Below are positions 20,722 to 29,370 of a DNA stretch of 64,000 nucleotides, in pieces. The notes beneath the pieces are model-generated. The model was given only the letters and a program-made list of their open reading frames with translations. It was not told where the DNA came from and did not search any database. Numbering within the stretch: the first letter of the stretch is position 1; every line of letters begins with the position of its first letter. The position numbers and the translations under genes are program-made. This DNA is from Tritrichomonas musculus. Lineage: Eukaryota; Parabasalia; Tritrichomonadida; Tritrichomonadidae. The stretch is taken from positions 2,666,001-2,730,000 of the forward strand of contig JAPFFF010000001.1 of assembly GCA_039105265.1 (NCBI GenBank), in the 5' to 3' direction.

Positions 20722-21864
20722 TTAAATGTATTTTCTGATTTTAACTGGTATGTTTTCACCTGTTTTCACCCAATACATTCGTTCTAACCGTGATAATATT
20801 GTTGGATTTCCTTCTCTCATACTTTTGGCATATGTATACCCTTGACTTCCATCATCCCATTTGACCTTGTATTGGTCATTTGCATTATTATACCCTAAAA
20901 TCTCCTCTATGTTCCCTCTTTTGCCGTTTTTCAATGTTTTGGCCATAGGAACAAATCCTTTCGCCTTAACTATTTTGTATCCAGGATAATCGTTCACAGA
21001 TCTATCGTTAGCGGCAATTTTGAATAAATTACCAGATTTTGAATCAATGGTATATGCTTGATTGCTAACCATTCTTCGTTTTTTATTTTTAATCGTTTTT
21101 TCTTCTACGATACGTACTTTATCACCTTCTTTGAAATCATAAGGGTTTGCTTGCGTTTTATTTTTCAAAATATATTTCTGTTCGTCTTTGGCTGTCATTT
21201 TATTGGGGGCTGTTTTTATTTTAGTATGATACGATTCATTATATGCTGACATTAATGACTGCATTTCTTTTGGTGAAATATTTCTTGTAGGCTTGTGTGT
21301 TAATTCACCTTCTTTTGATATATCTTTCCATATATCGGCATCTAACAAATTTTTGTTAACCGCTAAATCTCTTATCGTTCTCATAAAACGGTTTATTATT
21401 CCTAAATTATTGTGATTATCATCCGTTGTAGTCGTATATATAATTTTATGACTTTTCATCCAAGATGTCACTTCGTCTGATAAATAAGCAGCATCTTGAT
21501 CTGAAGCGATTGAATGGCAATTTGGTTCTTCCTTGATGAATTTATTCAATGCTGATTTGACCTGTAACGCCCCTTTCCCTCTCATCGGATATGCATAAGC
21601 TTTACGGGTATTTATATTGATAAGCATCAAATAATTCAAACCGTTAGCTCCTTTATCGTTTATAAACGTATCCATCTGAAAACCTCCGGAATGAGACGAT
21701 ACGATAGGTATATATTTAGGAGTTGGCACTTTTTGATCATGAACAACGGATTCTGATTGAAATTTCCTTATCTCTTTTTTCGAATAACCTTTTTCAAGTG
21801 CATGTTTTTCAAAAGCTGGACCACGGTATGGATATTCCTTGTATAATTCTGCAAGTGATGTCAT
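20722..21864 (-). CDS. Maverick retroviral-type integrase with chromodomain-like tail
   Basis: This 380-residue protein has an integrase core: QMDTFINDKGANGLNYLMLI, then SIASDQDAAYLSDEV, then NNLGIINRFMRTIRD. The C-terminal ~70 residues (GNIEEILGYNNANDQYKVKW) resemble a chromodomain, which many Polinton integrases carry and which may help choose chromatin targets. Integrases of this type insert the element and make a 5-6-bp duplication, in keeping with the ACAAT flanks. The order penton-integrase-ATPase is the same in Maverick 2. Confidence 0.92.
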   Translation of the reverse strand: MTSLAELYKEYPYRGPAFEKHALEKGYSKKEIRKFQSESVVHDQKVPTPKYIPIVSSHSGGFQMDTFINDKGANGLNYLMLININTRKAYAYPMRGKGALQVKSALNKFIKEEPNCHSIASDQDAAYLSDEVTSWMKSHKIIYTTTTDDNHNNLGIINRFMRTIRDLAVNKNLLDADIWKDISKEGELTHKPTRNISPKEMQSLMSAYNESYHTKIKTAPNKMTAKDEQKYILKNKTQANPYDFKEGDKVRIVEEKTIKNKKRRMVSNQAYTIDSKSGNLFKIAANDRSVNDYPGYKIVKAKGFVPMAKTLKNGKRGNIEEILGYNNANDQYKVKWDDGSQGYTYAKSMREGNPTILSRLERMYWVKTGENIPVKIRKYI

Positions 21865-21875
21865 TTTTTTATAAA

Positions 21876-22847
21876 TTAAACGTATAACATCTTATTATAA
21901 GGCAAGAACTGCATTTCCATGACAAAAGTTTCTCCATTGGGTAATTTAACGGGGGCATTGTATTGTCTGGCAGAATATAATTCAATCCAAAACCGTTGAT
22001 CAGAAGAATTCAATTTAAAATATTTGATAGGATTATAATAAATTTGTGAATTACCGATATAATTATGTAATGATTGTTCGCCAAGTGAAGAATAAACTTT
22101 ACATGAATGACGATCCCAAATATTATCAAAAGTTAGAACGTCATCCCAGAAATCAAAATATACATTCTTTTTATTTTGAGTAGGTTCGTCACCAATATTG
22201 AATACTTCTTCAAAATCTTTGTTTATTTCTTTCAATTTGAAAGCACAACCGTATGGATCTAAAGAATTATTGTTTCGTTCAGAATATATTTTTTCATGAA
22301 ACCCTCTATCGTCATAATAACCGTCAGTTTGTATATCTCTATTCAAAACATCAAGATCAGATTGTTCAAATATTTCATAAGGATCCTTCCATAAAGATGA
22401 GATATAATTTTTCAATGAATTGTGGACTGCTTCAAAAAATCCTCTGAAATCTCTTTCTGTTGAGAGCCAGTCAATTACTTTTATTTCTTTGATTTTAATA
22501 CTATTTTTATAACCATCTGATGTTTGCATATTGGTTATTTTTTCATTTGTCGTATTCCCCACAATAGATTGAAACATCTTTTTTACATATTTAGCAATTC
22601 TAATTGTGAATTCAAGTTTTCGTCTTTTTGAAACGAGCCACATTGACCTTACACCCACAATTGTTTCGCCTTTGTTTGACGTTGACCAATCACCAGGAAA
22701 ATTGAAATAAAAACGATTAAATTTGCTTGGATCTCTTTGTGAGTCCTCTAAGAAAAAAGCAGTCTCAATTGGGACAGGAACGTTAGCATCATGTACAATA
22801 TTTTCACGATTAGGGTGTTGTGTTTTAACTCTTGGTGGTAACTCCAT
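21876..22847 (-). CDS. Maverick penton-like minor capsid protein (323 aa)
   Basis: The N-terminal part (PIETAFFLEDSQRDPSKFNR, then YFNFPGDWSTSNKGE and IVGVRSMW) and the C-terminal part (YYNPIKYFKLNSSDQRFWIE, then VMEMQFLPYNK) match the Maverick 2 protein at 51742-52992. Position next to integrase and length fit the minor (penton) capsid protein of Polintons, thought to be a single jelly roll. I infer this from position and conservation. Confidence 0.78.
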   Translation of the reverse strand: MELPPRVKTQHPNRENIVHDANVPVPIETAFFLEDSQRDPSKFNRFYFNFPGDWSTSNKGETIVGVRSMWLVSKRRKLEFTIRIAKYVKKMFQSIVGNTTNEKITNMQTSDGYKNSIKIKEIKVIDWLSTERDFRGFFEAVHNSLKNYISSLWKDPYEIFEQSDLDVLNRDIQTDGYYDDRGFHEKIYSERNNNSLDPYGCAFKLKEINKDFEEVFNIGDEPTQNKKNVYFDFWDDVLTFDNIWDRHSCKVYSSLGEQSLHNYIGNSQIYYNPIKYFKLNSSDQRFWIELYSARQYNAPVKLPNGETFVMEMQFLPYNKMLYV

Positions 22848-22867
22848 TTTGACTAAAAATAAATATC

Positions 22868-23236
22868 TTACTTATTCTTTCTTGGTTTACTAGCATGAAG
22901 AATTATTTCCTTTGGAATTATATCTCCCTTTTTCAATTGAATCTGATAGGCTTTTGATTTGACCATATTTTCATTCCTTTCACCTATATAACCAATTATC
23001 GATCCAAAAAGTGTGATTTTATGTACTGAACAATATTTGGCCACTAAATTCAATATTTCTTTAACGTCCTCATAATCATCCCAATCAAATTTCTTTGCCC
23101 AATCAGTAAAGATTATTTTTTTGTTTGATAATTTAAACTTTGATTTACAAATTTCTGATAATTCAGATATTTCTGTCTTTTTCAATGTTTTATTAAAATA
23201 AAGTGAACATTCAATTGGCAAAATTAATTCTGGCAT
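22868..23236 (-). CDS. Maverick 1 unknown protein (122 aa)
   Basis: A compact 122-residue protein with mixed helices and strands (IIFTDWAKKFDWDDYEDVKE) and a basic C-terminus ending ASKPRKNK. It lies 20-odd bases from its neighbours in the minus-strand series, between protease and penton-like genes. I see no counterpart in the visible part of Maverick 2 and do not recognise it. Confidence 0.6.
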   Translation of the reverse strand: MPELILPIECSLYFNKTLKKTEISELSEICKSKFKLSNKKIIFTDWAKKFDWDDYEDVKEILNLVAKYCSVHKITLFGSIIGYIGERNENMVKSKAYQIQLKKGDIIPKEIILHASKPRKNK

Positions 23237-23261
23237 TTTTATTTATTGAAAAATTTTTAAT

Positions 23262-24725
23262 TTACATTCTTTTTGATTTATCTTTTGGTACACCAGATTC
23301 TACATCTTCATGAACATTCCAATAAGGGTATTTATATGATTTAGCTAAATTATATGCACCTTTTTTAATAAAATAATTATAAGTCTCTTGTTCGATTCTT
23401 TCCTTCTCAGCTTGACTCATTTTTTTTTTGGGAAGAGTCGGTTTTTCTGTGTTGTTAGAATGTTTTTGAAAACTTGGTGGTGTAGGTGGGAGGGCAGCTG
23501 TTTCTAATGATTTGCTCTTTAATTCACGTGCAATTCTTTGTCTAATATTAGGTACGTCATCTATTGGATAAGGCCATTTACCATCATGCAATAATATCCT
23601 TGCATTTTGCATCATTAATATAGCACAATCAATATCATTATTTTGTTTAGGAACACGATTATATCTCATTGGATATTTCTGATTAATGCCTTGTGATTTC
23701 AAGAATTTATTTATTATTTTACCGATATCTGGGTATGCTTTCATGTTTGAATCATATACACCGATATCTTTATTGCCATTATCGATTACTATTAATATCC
23801 AATGTTCCTCTAGTTCAGCAGGAATTACAATGCAATCATAATAATCAATAGGTTTCTTATTAAACTGTGGAGCTTTACTAAGATACTCAAAGAGAGAGTC
23901 CACTGCTTCTTGTTTCGGATTCTCATATAGATAATAAAACCAATCAGGAGGCAATAAGGCTACATGTCCTATTCTTTTCACCTTTTTTCCTTTTTCTACT
24001 AATAGTTTTAGATATGGATATACTTCTTTTGATTCTAATTGTGAATTATTATCAGTGATTGCATTATAATCAATAAATTGGTCTAGATCCATTGGAGGTG
24101 TTGGTGGTCTTGATGTGTGCCTTGATGTTTGTTTTGATGATTGAGGGGATGTTTGTGGGGGTGGGGGAGGAGATGGCGCTCTTGATGTACCGCTTGATGA
24201 TAATGTAGACGTTTGAGAAGAAGACGATGAAGATGCCAACTTTTTAAGTATAGGTTTGGCCGAAGACGATGACTTTTTCTGAAAGATTGTTTTATTTTGT
24301 GATGGCTCTTCTTGAGGTGGCGGTAATGCATCATCATGCTCTGGCTTCACCCATTTTGCATGTCTTTTTGGTTTTGGCTTATAATATTTTATGAACTTAA
24401 AGGCAGCATTATTGTCACTTTGCACCTTCCCATATTTAATGAAATAACGCCAAGCAGATTTAGCATTAGGCGATCCTTTATAGGCCAAAATTTCACCACT
24501 AAAACGTTCTCTAAATAATTTGCCCTTCATATTATTCGCAAATATTTCTAATTCATCCCTAAACCCCTTTGCTGGTATCCAATTATAGGGCACTAAACAT
24601 GTCACATAATTATTTGTGATATCTATATATTTAAAATTGTGTTCTCTTTTCAAATCTGCAACTTTTTGATTTGTTATAGGTGGATTAAAACGAATTTGAC
24701 CTTGAATAATTATTATATCTGACAT
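23262..24725 (-). CDS. Maverick C48/adenain-type cysteine protease with low-complexity linker
   Basis: This 487-residue protein has three parts. Residues 1-115 are a small N-terminal domain of unknown type. Residues ~125-215 are Ser/Pro/Thr-rich low complexity. The remainder is a Ulp1/adenovirus-type cysteine protease: EEHWILIVIDN around the catalytic His, GVYDSNM with an Asp, and VPKQNNDIDCAIL with Gln and nucleophilic Cys. Polintons and adenoviruses use such proteases to mature capsid proteins. No protease of this type is visible in Maverick 2. Confidence 0.85.
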   Translation of the reverse strand: MSDIIIIQGQIRFNPPITNQKVADLKREHNFKYIDITNNYVTCLVPYNWIPAKGFRDELEIFANNMKGKLFRERFSGEILAYKGSPNAKSAWRYFIKYGKVQSDNNAAFKFIKYYKPKPKRHAKWVKPEHDDALPPPQEEPSQNKTIFQKKSSSSAKPILKKLASSSSSSQTSTLSSSGTSRAPSPPPPPQTSPQSSKQTSRHTSRPPTPPMDLDQFIDYNAITDNNSQLESKEVYPYLKLLVEKGKKVKRIGHVALLPPDWFYYLYENPKQEAVDSLFEYLSKAPQFNKKPIDYYDCIVIPAELEEHWILIVIDNGNKDIGVYDSNMKAYPDIGKIINKFLKSQGINQKYPMRYNRVPKQNNDIDCAILMMQNARILLHDGKWPYPIDDVPNIRQRIARELKSKSLETAALPPTPPSFQKHSNNTEKPTLPKKKMSQAEKERIEQETYNYFIKKGAYNLAKSYKYPYWNVHEDVESGVPKDKSKRM

Positions 24726-24741
24726 TTTGAATAAAAATAAA

Positions 24742-25053
24742 TTACGGCATTTTACGATTATAATTGTTTTCAGAATGTGTTACCCATCGTAAATTACATA
24801 GACGGTTATCTTTACGATTACGGTTTTTATGATCGACTTCTTTTTTGTGAGCAGGATCATCGTTAGGCAAAAATTGTTTGGCAATAATAACGTGTTTTAA
24901 ATAGTTTACACCATTCAAATTAACCGTCAAATAACCTTCATTATGTTTTGAATCTTTCAATGGTTTACGTGTCTTCTTATTTCTTATGGTGAAAGGGTAT
25001 TTATTTAAAATCTCATAGTCATTTATAAAGCCTTTTAATGGAACAAAGCTCAT
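24742..25053 (-). CDS. HNH endonuclease with NUMOD4-like front (103 aa)
   Basis: The N-terminal part has a short strand motif (YEILNKYPFTIRNKK), then GYLTVNLNGVNYLKHVIIAK, then an HNH core (VDHKNRNRKDNRLCNLRWV) and THSENNYNR. NUMOD4-HNH proteins are commonly homing or group-specific nucleases. Two longer relatives lie in Maverick 2 at 57766 and 59920. The function in the element is unknown; it may be a passenger gene or a processing nuclease. Confidence 0.85.
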   Translation of the reverse strand: MSFVPLKGFINDYEILNKYPFTIRNKKTRKPLKDSKHNEGYLTVNLNGVNYLKHVIIAKQFLPNDDPAHKKEVDHKNRNRKDNRLCNLRWVTHSENNYNRKMP

Positions 25054-25070
25054 TTTTCAAATACAAAAAA

Positions 25071-25370
25071 TTAATCTAATGGCCGTTCACCAAATTCTTG
25101 GAAGTCATGTTTTCTCGTATTGTTATTCAGTATATATCGAATACACCAGCTGTTTCTACGAGGCACTTCTAAATGAGCATTATGACCAAATAAGCTCTTA
25201 ACACACTTCATATCTTCTGGATTTTTGAAATAAATGAATGCATGACCATGATATCTACCATTCTCACAAGTATCCTCACATGTACATAGATAAGTGGAGT
25301 TATCTGGCAGTTCTTTAGGGTATTCATGTGTCCAGAATGTGATCATATAGTTCCTTCTTTTTCCCCACAT
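25071..25370 (-). CDS. Rep-like HUH endonuclease domain protein (99 aa)
   Basis: Start chosen at the ATG at 25370, because the open frame upstream would run into the terminal repeat. The product resembles the N-terminal nuclease domain of CRESS-DNA virus and plasmid Rep proteins: an initial strand (NYMITFW), GRYHGHAFIYFKNPE with the His-x-His metal site and following strand, FGHNAHLEVPR, then a Tyr-containing helix (WCIRYILN) and FGERP. There is no helicase domain. Rep proteins nick origins to start rolling-circle replication. It is the gene nearest the right terminus, 84 bases inside the terminal repeat. The family call is by eye and needs a profile search. Confidence 0.65.
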   Translation of the reverse strand: MWGKRRNYMITFWTHEYPKELPDNSTYLCTCEDTCENGRYHGHAFIYFKNPEDMKCVKSLFGHNAHLEVPRRNSWCIRYILNNNTRKHDFQEFGERPLD

Positions 25371-25453
25371 TTGTTTTTTTGATATAAAGAAAAAAATATA
25401 AAAATAAAAATAAAAATAGAGAAAAAAATTTATAAATGGCCTTGGTGAAATCA

Positions 25454-25509
25454 TCGGCGCAGTTAGGTCTGGGCGACCGTTAAGGGCGCACAGCCTAACG
25501 TATACTACT
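25454..25509 (-). repeat. Maverick 1 right terminal inverted repeat
   Basis: Inverted copy of 12076-12131, ending CGTATACTACT and followed by ACAAT, the same five bases that precede the left end. Confidence 0.92.
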
Positions 25510-25860
25510 ACAATTTTGAGCATTTTATATAGATTAATAATTTCTATTCAACTTTTTTATATCCATGCAATTGGTTGAGTTTTTTTGCAAAGAAAATTCA
25601 ATAAAAATTGAGAGCTTTAATTGAAAATTTCATATTATTTCAACTCATTGAATAATCAAATTAATTTCATAATTTTTTGGATTGAGAAATACTTTTGGTT
25701 TCTTAACAAAGTTACAGAGCAATATTTTAGAAATAGACAAAAAATTGCAAAATCATGTTATGCAATTACTCATAACTCATTTAATATTTATTATGAAGGC
25801 TTTAAAAAAAATTAGGTTCTTATTGGATAGTATACCTACATATTGAAATTATTTAATCTA

Positions 25861-26558
25861 AATAAAACATAGGGGGATCAACCGCCAAAAAAATGTCAGA
25901 AAAATAATATTTTAATTTTTTTAAAAAATAAATAGATAGTTTTGTTCTTCATTTCATAAGCTTTGATTTAAAATATTTTATTTTGGAATTCATCTGCACA
26001 TTCACAAATGGCGGACACTTTTAATTTGAAGATATAAATTTGACCTTTTTTAATCGTCAAAAGTTAAAATCTTCAATAGAATGGATATTTTGGGAAAAAT
26101 TATTCGTAGAACATGAAAATATATCATGTACAATGTATTAAGCTAATAAAAAAGACAAAAGACTTGTTATTTGAATAACAGTTTAAGTCTCATTTTTTTT
26201 TTCGCATAACATGTCATGATAACTTTCATTGTCCGCCATTTATGAATGAATTGATGAAATTAAATAAAAACAATTTTTAAAAAATAAGGTTATATTAATC
26301 TTTATTTTTTAATATATGGATTAAAATAAAACACATTATTTATTAAAATTTATATATAGTTTTCATATGACATGTCATGATAAATACATTCGTCCGCCAT
26401 TTATGAATGTACAGTTGAAATCAGATAAAAATATTTTTTATAAAATGTATTTTAATTACACTTTAAATCCCCATATTTATTTAAAGCCAAACTCAAATTT
26501 TTCCTCTCTCTTTAAAAATTTGACAATTTTTTGGCGGTTGATCCCCCTATAATAAAAC
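25861..26558. mobile_element. 682-bp MITE with 8-bp duplication, with its empty site present in the same window
   Basis: The element spans 25869-26550 between AATAAAAC copies (25861-25868 and 26551-26558). Its ends are ATAGGGGGATCAACCGCC and the inverse. The opposite arm of the host TTAA element (11850-12058, inverted) has the same sequence without this insertion and with a single AATAAAAC, so the boundaries are proved by an internal empty site. Inside are three related motifs around GTCCGCCATTTATGAATG, one of them inverted. No gene. The superfamily is uncertain (hAT, P and Merlin all give about 8 bp). Confidence 0.88.
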
Positions 26559-26627
26559 TCATTTTATAAGAAAAAAAATTTTAAGAAAATTTGAATAGAT
26601 AGACTCCATAATAATAGTCCCCCTTAA

Positions 26628-26934
26628 ATACAAATTTTATAAAATTTTTTCTGGAGTCTTTTGGTTCACTTCTTAATCCATTTTCAATAAGCCAATTTTC
26701 ATCTGATTTATGTAATGCTATATTATCTAATTCTCATATTTTTACTTTATTCTTAAAAAGGAGATTCTTCAAGAATTCCAAACATTCTTTTGATGTCCAA
26801 AATGCTTTGATTTTTTTTTTTTTTTAAAACCTCGTTAATATGTAACAACAATTGGTTCATTCATTTAAAAAAATAGAAGAATATGTAGTTCCAAAATCAA
26901 CACCAACATTGTTTGTCTTATATTCATCCATCAT
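26628..26934 (-). pseudogene. Hsp70-like gene remnant, N-terminal part
   Basis: On the minus strand from ATG at 26934 the sequence reads MMDEYKTNNVGVDFGTTYSS, the phosphate-1 motif that opens the Hsp70 nucleotide-binding domain. Downstream, pieces such as NEPIVVTY and DENWLIENGLRSEPKDSRKN are in different frames, so there are several frameshifts and stops, one near a run of 14-15 A. The rest continues across the insertion nest at 11773-11849. This is a dead host gene, or a dead member of a divergent Hsp70-like family. Confidence 0.7.
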
Positions 26935-26991
26935 TTAATTAACACTAATAGAAGGTCAAAAAAAATTGACCTATTTAACACAAAATTTTTT

Positions 26992-28389
26992 TTATACAAA
27001 AGGCTGGAATAACGAAAAGAATTTGTTAATAATTGAGAAATTAATATTCAAATTCTGAACAACAGTTTCGTTCACGTGATCTGCAACGATAGACCTCACA
27101 ATATTTTGAGATATATTCAAAATTGAGCTCCAGTACTCGCCAATTGGGTAATCGTAACTTTGATTGTCCTCTCTGAGCACCGGTATTCTTCTATTTTCAA
27201 GGTCGAAGTCCTCTAGGCACTTGTTACATGACGGCTCCTCATCAGGCGTGATTCTCTTCCAGTCGCCAGTCAAGTAAGGGTTGATCCAGAGTCCGTGAAT
27301 TCTCTCCACCAGCGCGCAGACGCTGTACTCGTGTCTGTCTCTGAAAAAGCGGATTCTGGGCAACGGCCAAGTATCGTTTTTAACTTTCCAATCAAAATAC
27401 TCGTTATAAGCCGTATCGTTGTTGTCAAGATAGATGAGATAGTCAGCGAGTTCCTTCGCCGAGGCGAATTTGTTCGCGTCAATTGACGAATGCCGCGGTG
27501 CAAAATCTTCCAAATTGGAGCAGCCTCTAAAAATAGGAACTGAGCCATATCGGAGCGGTTGGAACAACTTTTCTGAAACGTAATCCGGATCATTTGAATT
27601 TTCAAAGGCTATCGTAAATTTGTAATATTTGACAACGTTTTCTTTGGTCCGATATTTGTCATGTTTTTCGAGCTCGCTTGGAACTTTGGCGTTATTTAGA
27701 CAACTACCGTAAGAATCAATTTTGATGTACTTCATTAGCTCTTCAACATATTGCTTTCTACCGTTGGTCGCATGACAATTGGAGATAAATGCGCATACAA
27801 GTCGGCCTTTTTTTTCTGATATGTTTAATGGCATCTCGTTTGTCTCAAAGAATTCGGAATAGGGAATGGGAACATCACTGGTCAGGGAATATGACATCGA
27901 ATAATTGAAGCTTTTGCGATTGGAAAATATTGCAGGATAATTGGTTGAACTTTCCATCGATTCAACACAGGTAATTTGATCTGGACGTAATTTGGGATTG
28001 CGCGGACTATTTATATTTCCGTAGTTATCAAGAGCATTGTAAATAATTAATTGAGCTTTAGTTATATCTCTTGTATAATCCCATGGTATAAGACATCTTT
28101 CACCTTTTGGATCAACAGGATCTATGTAAGATGAACCTGAATGGTAAACGTAATAAATTTTTGATCTATTGATTACTGGCTTGGGTTTGGAAAGATTTTT
28201 TTGTCGTTCTAAAGATTTTTTATCGATGTTATGATTTTGTAAAAATATTGGTTGATTCAAATTCGTTAAATATAGGAAAATTCCAAGGAAAAAAAATAAT
28301 ATTTGCAATATAATAGAAATTATTCTGACATGAATAACATTGTTTCGAGTAGTTTTAAGTTGACGACTACGAATGGACTGTAATCTCAT
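26992..28389 (-). CDS. Alpha-(1,3)-fucosyltransferase family GT10, type II membrane protein
   Basis: This 465-residue protein has a short basic cytoplasmic tail (MRLQSIRSRQLKTTRNN), a membrane anchor at about residues 22-43 (IISIILQILFFFLGIFLYLT), then a luminal catalytic region. The GT10 signature is clear: FTIAFENSNDPDYVSEKLFQ, then GSVPIFRG, SIDANKFASAKELADYLIYL and YFDWK. Such enzymes add fucose from GDP-fucose to glycans in the Golgi. N-glycosylation sites (NIS, NET) are present near the C-terminus. The central coding part (about 27250-27500) is more GC-rich than its surroundings. The family is secure; the exact linkage made is not. Confidence 0.9.
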   Translation of the reverse strand: MRLQSIRSRQLKTTRNNVIHVRIISIILQILFFFLGIFLYLTNLNQPIFLQNHNIDKKSLERQKNLSKPKPVINRSKIYYVYHSGSSYIDPVDPKGERCLIPWDYTRDITKAQLIIYNALDNYGNINSPRNPKLRPDQITCVESMESSTNYPAIFSNRKSFNYSMSYSLTSDVPIPYSEFFETNEMPLNISEKKGRLVCAFISNCHATNGRKQYVEELMKYIKIDSYGSCLNNAKVPSELEKHDKYRTKENVVKYYKFTIAFENSNDPDYVSEKLFQPLRYGSVPIFRGCSNLEDFAPRHSSIDANKFASAKELADYLIYLDNNDTAYNEYFDWKVKNDTWPLPRIRFFRDRHEYSVCALVERIHGLWINPYLTGDWKRITPDEEPSCNKCLEDFDLENRRIPVLREDNQSYDYPIGEYWSSILNISQNIVRSIVADHVNETVVQNLNINFSIINKFFSLFQPFV

Positions 28390-28783
28390 TTTATATTTCC
28401 TGAATAAAGATAAAACAAGAGGAGATTAGGAAAGGCTGTTTTCAAAGGAAATGGCCAAAATAATAAATTATTTAAAATATTAATTTTGAGGCTTGTAGTT
28501 GATTAAAATGATAAATAATAAGTTTATAAAAGTTATTTAGAATCATTTAACTTATTTAAAAAAATAAATAATATATAAACAAAAATTAGACAAGATATTT
28601 ATTTTTTTAATTATTCTTTATTTTTATAAAAAATTTATAAAGAAATTGAATTGATTTCAAAATGTTTTTTTCTTTACATTGAATTTCGAAGAAGTTTTTT
28701 TTTTTCAAATATTGAATAAAAAAAACTAGAGTGATTTTTACCTCATTTTTCTATTTAATGCATAATATAAGTCTTCATTTACA
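28390..28783. other. Intergenic, AT-rich
   Basis: Upstream region of the fucosyltransferase gene on the minus strand. It is very AT-rich with several short T and A runs. No gene or repeat seen. Confidence 0.5.
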
Positions 28784-29165
28784 ATGAATCCAATTCAACA
28801 ACAATAAAATCCATAGGAATGATAAAATCAGAGTTACTTTATTTTCCTATCCTGGAGATGATAAACAAATTTACATAGTTATATCAATCATTAAATCAAA
28901 TCAAATTCCAAAATCACAATCAGACCCAAATAATAAGAAAATTGCAATATTCAATTTATACCAACCAATTGAATCTAATGATTATAGAATTATAAACCAA
29001 TGTGATAATTGCGTTGTTGGAAAAATGCTTATCCAATTTTCATTCGATGAAAAAGTAAACAAAATTGGCTATGATATAGAAAAAATACATAATGGAGAGG
29101 GATATTCACCTGTTAATTCATTCATTAATGAAAATCAGAATATTTACAATTTATTAGATTATTAA
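28784..29165 (+). pseudogene. Small gene with start and body in different frames
   Basis: An uninterrupted frame (28788-29165, about 125 codons) has normal coding character, e.g. RVTLFSYPGDDKQIYIVISI and KIGYDIEKIHNGEGYSPVN, but no ATG near its start. An ATG at 28784 begins MNPIQQQ and stops at once in the neighbouring frame. I see no trichomonad-type intron signal between them. Either the gene has a single frameshift (real or from assembly), or its start lies elsewhere. I do not recognise the protein. Confidence 0.45.
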
Positions 29166-29370
29166 TCTAATGTATATATCAATATTTTAATAAAAATAGA
29201 GCTTGTTCATAATAATTTTTATATCTTTTTGACTGAACATGAATATGTAATAGTGAAAAATACAAAGATAAAAAAAATTCTCAAAATAATTTTTCATTGA
29301 ATTTTTGAAAAAAAATAAAAAAAAATTGAATATTAATTCAAATATCGTTAAAAATTGAATTATTATTATC

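Larger units (their letters stand above)
12076..25509 (-). mobile_element. Maverick/Polinton 1, both termini present, no DNA polymerase gene
   Basis: This 13.4-kb element has inverted ends and is flanked by ACAAT on both sides (12071-12075 and 25510-25514; a six-base reading TACAAT shares one base with the end). All twelve genes lie on the minus strand with short gaps. In transcription order they are: Rep-like endonuclease, HNH nuclease, cysteine protease, a 122-residue unknown, penton-like protein, integrase, packaging ATPase, small Gly/Ala-rich protein, MSKHL protein, major capsid protein, proline-rich small protein and a very long W-repeat protein. It looks whole at its ends and its genes appear uninterrupted. 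The identical terminal repeats suggest a recent insertion. It lies within the older TTAA element. Confidence 0.92.
11846..26627. mobile_element. TTAA-duplicating element with ~200-bp inverted arms, itself split by two later insertions
   Basis: TTAA occurs at both outer edges (11846-11849 and 26624-26627). Inside, GGGGGGACTTTAATTTGGGA at the left is matched in inverted orientation by AGTCCCCC at the right, and similarity between the arms runs for about 200 bp (roughly 11850-12058 against 25755-25868 plus 26559-26623). Removing Maverick 1 (12076-25509) and the 682-bp element (25869-26550) leaves an element of about 650 bp. TTAA duplication points to piggyBac or Kolobok-type transposases. It carries no gene of its own. 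It was inserted into an Hsp70-like gene whose pieces flank it. Confidence 0.75.

Noticed and set aside
25371-25523. Longer version of the Rep-like protein starting outside the element
   Set aside because: It would run through the terminal repeat and target duplication into flanking DNA and has a Phe-rich low-complexity stretch; the ATG at 25370 is the sensible start.
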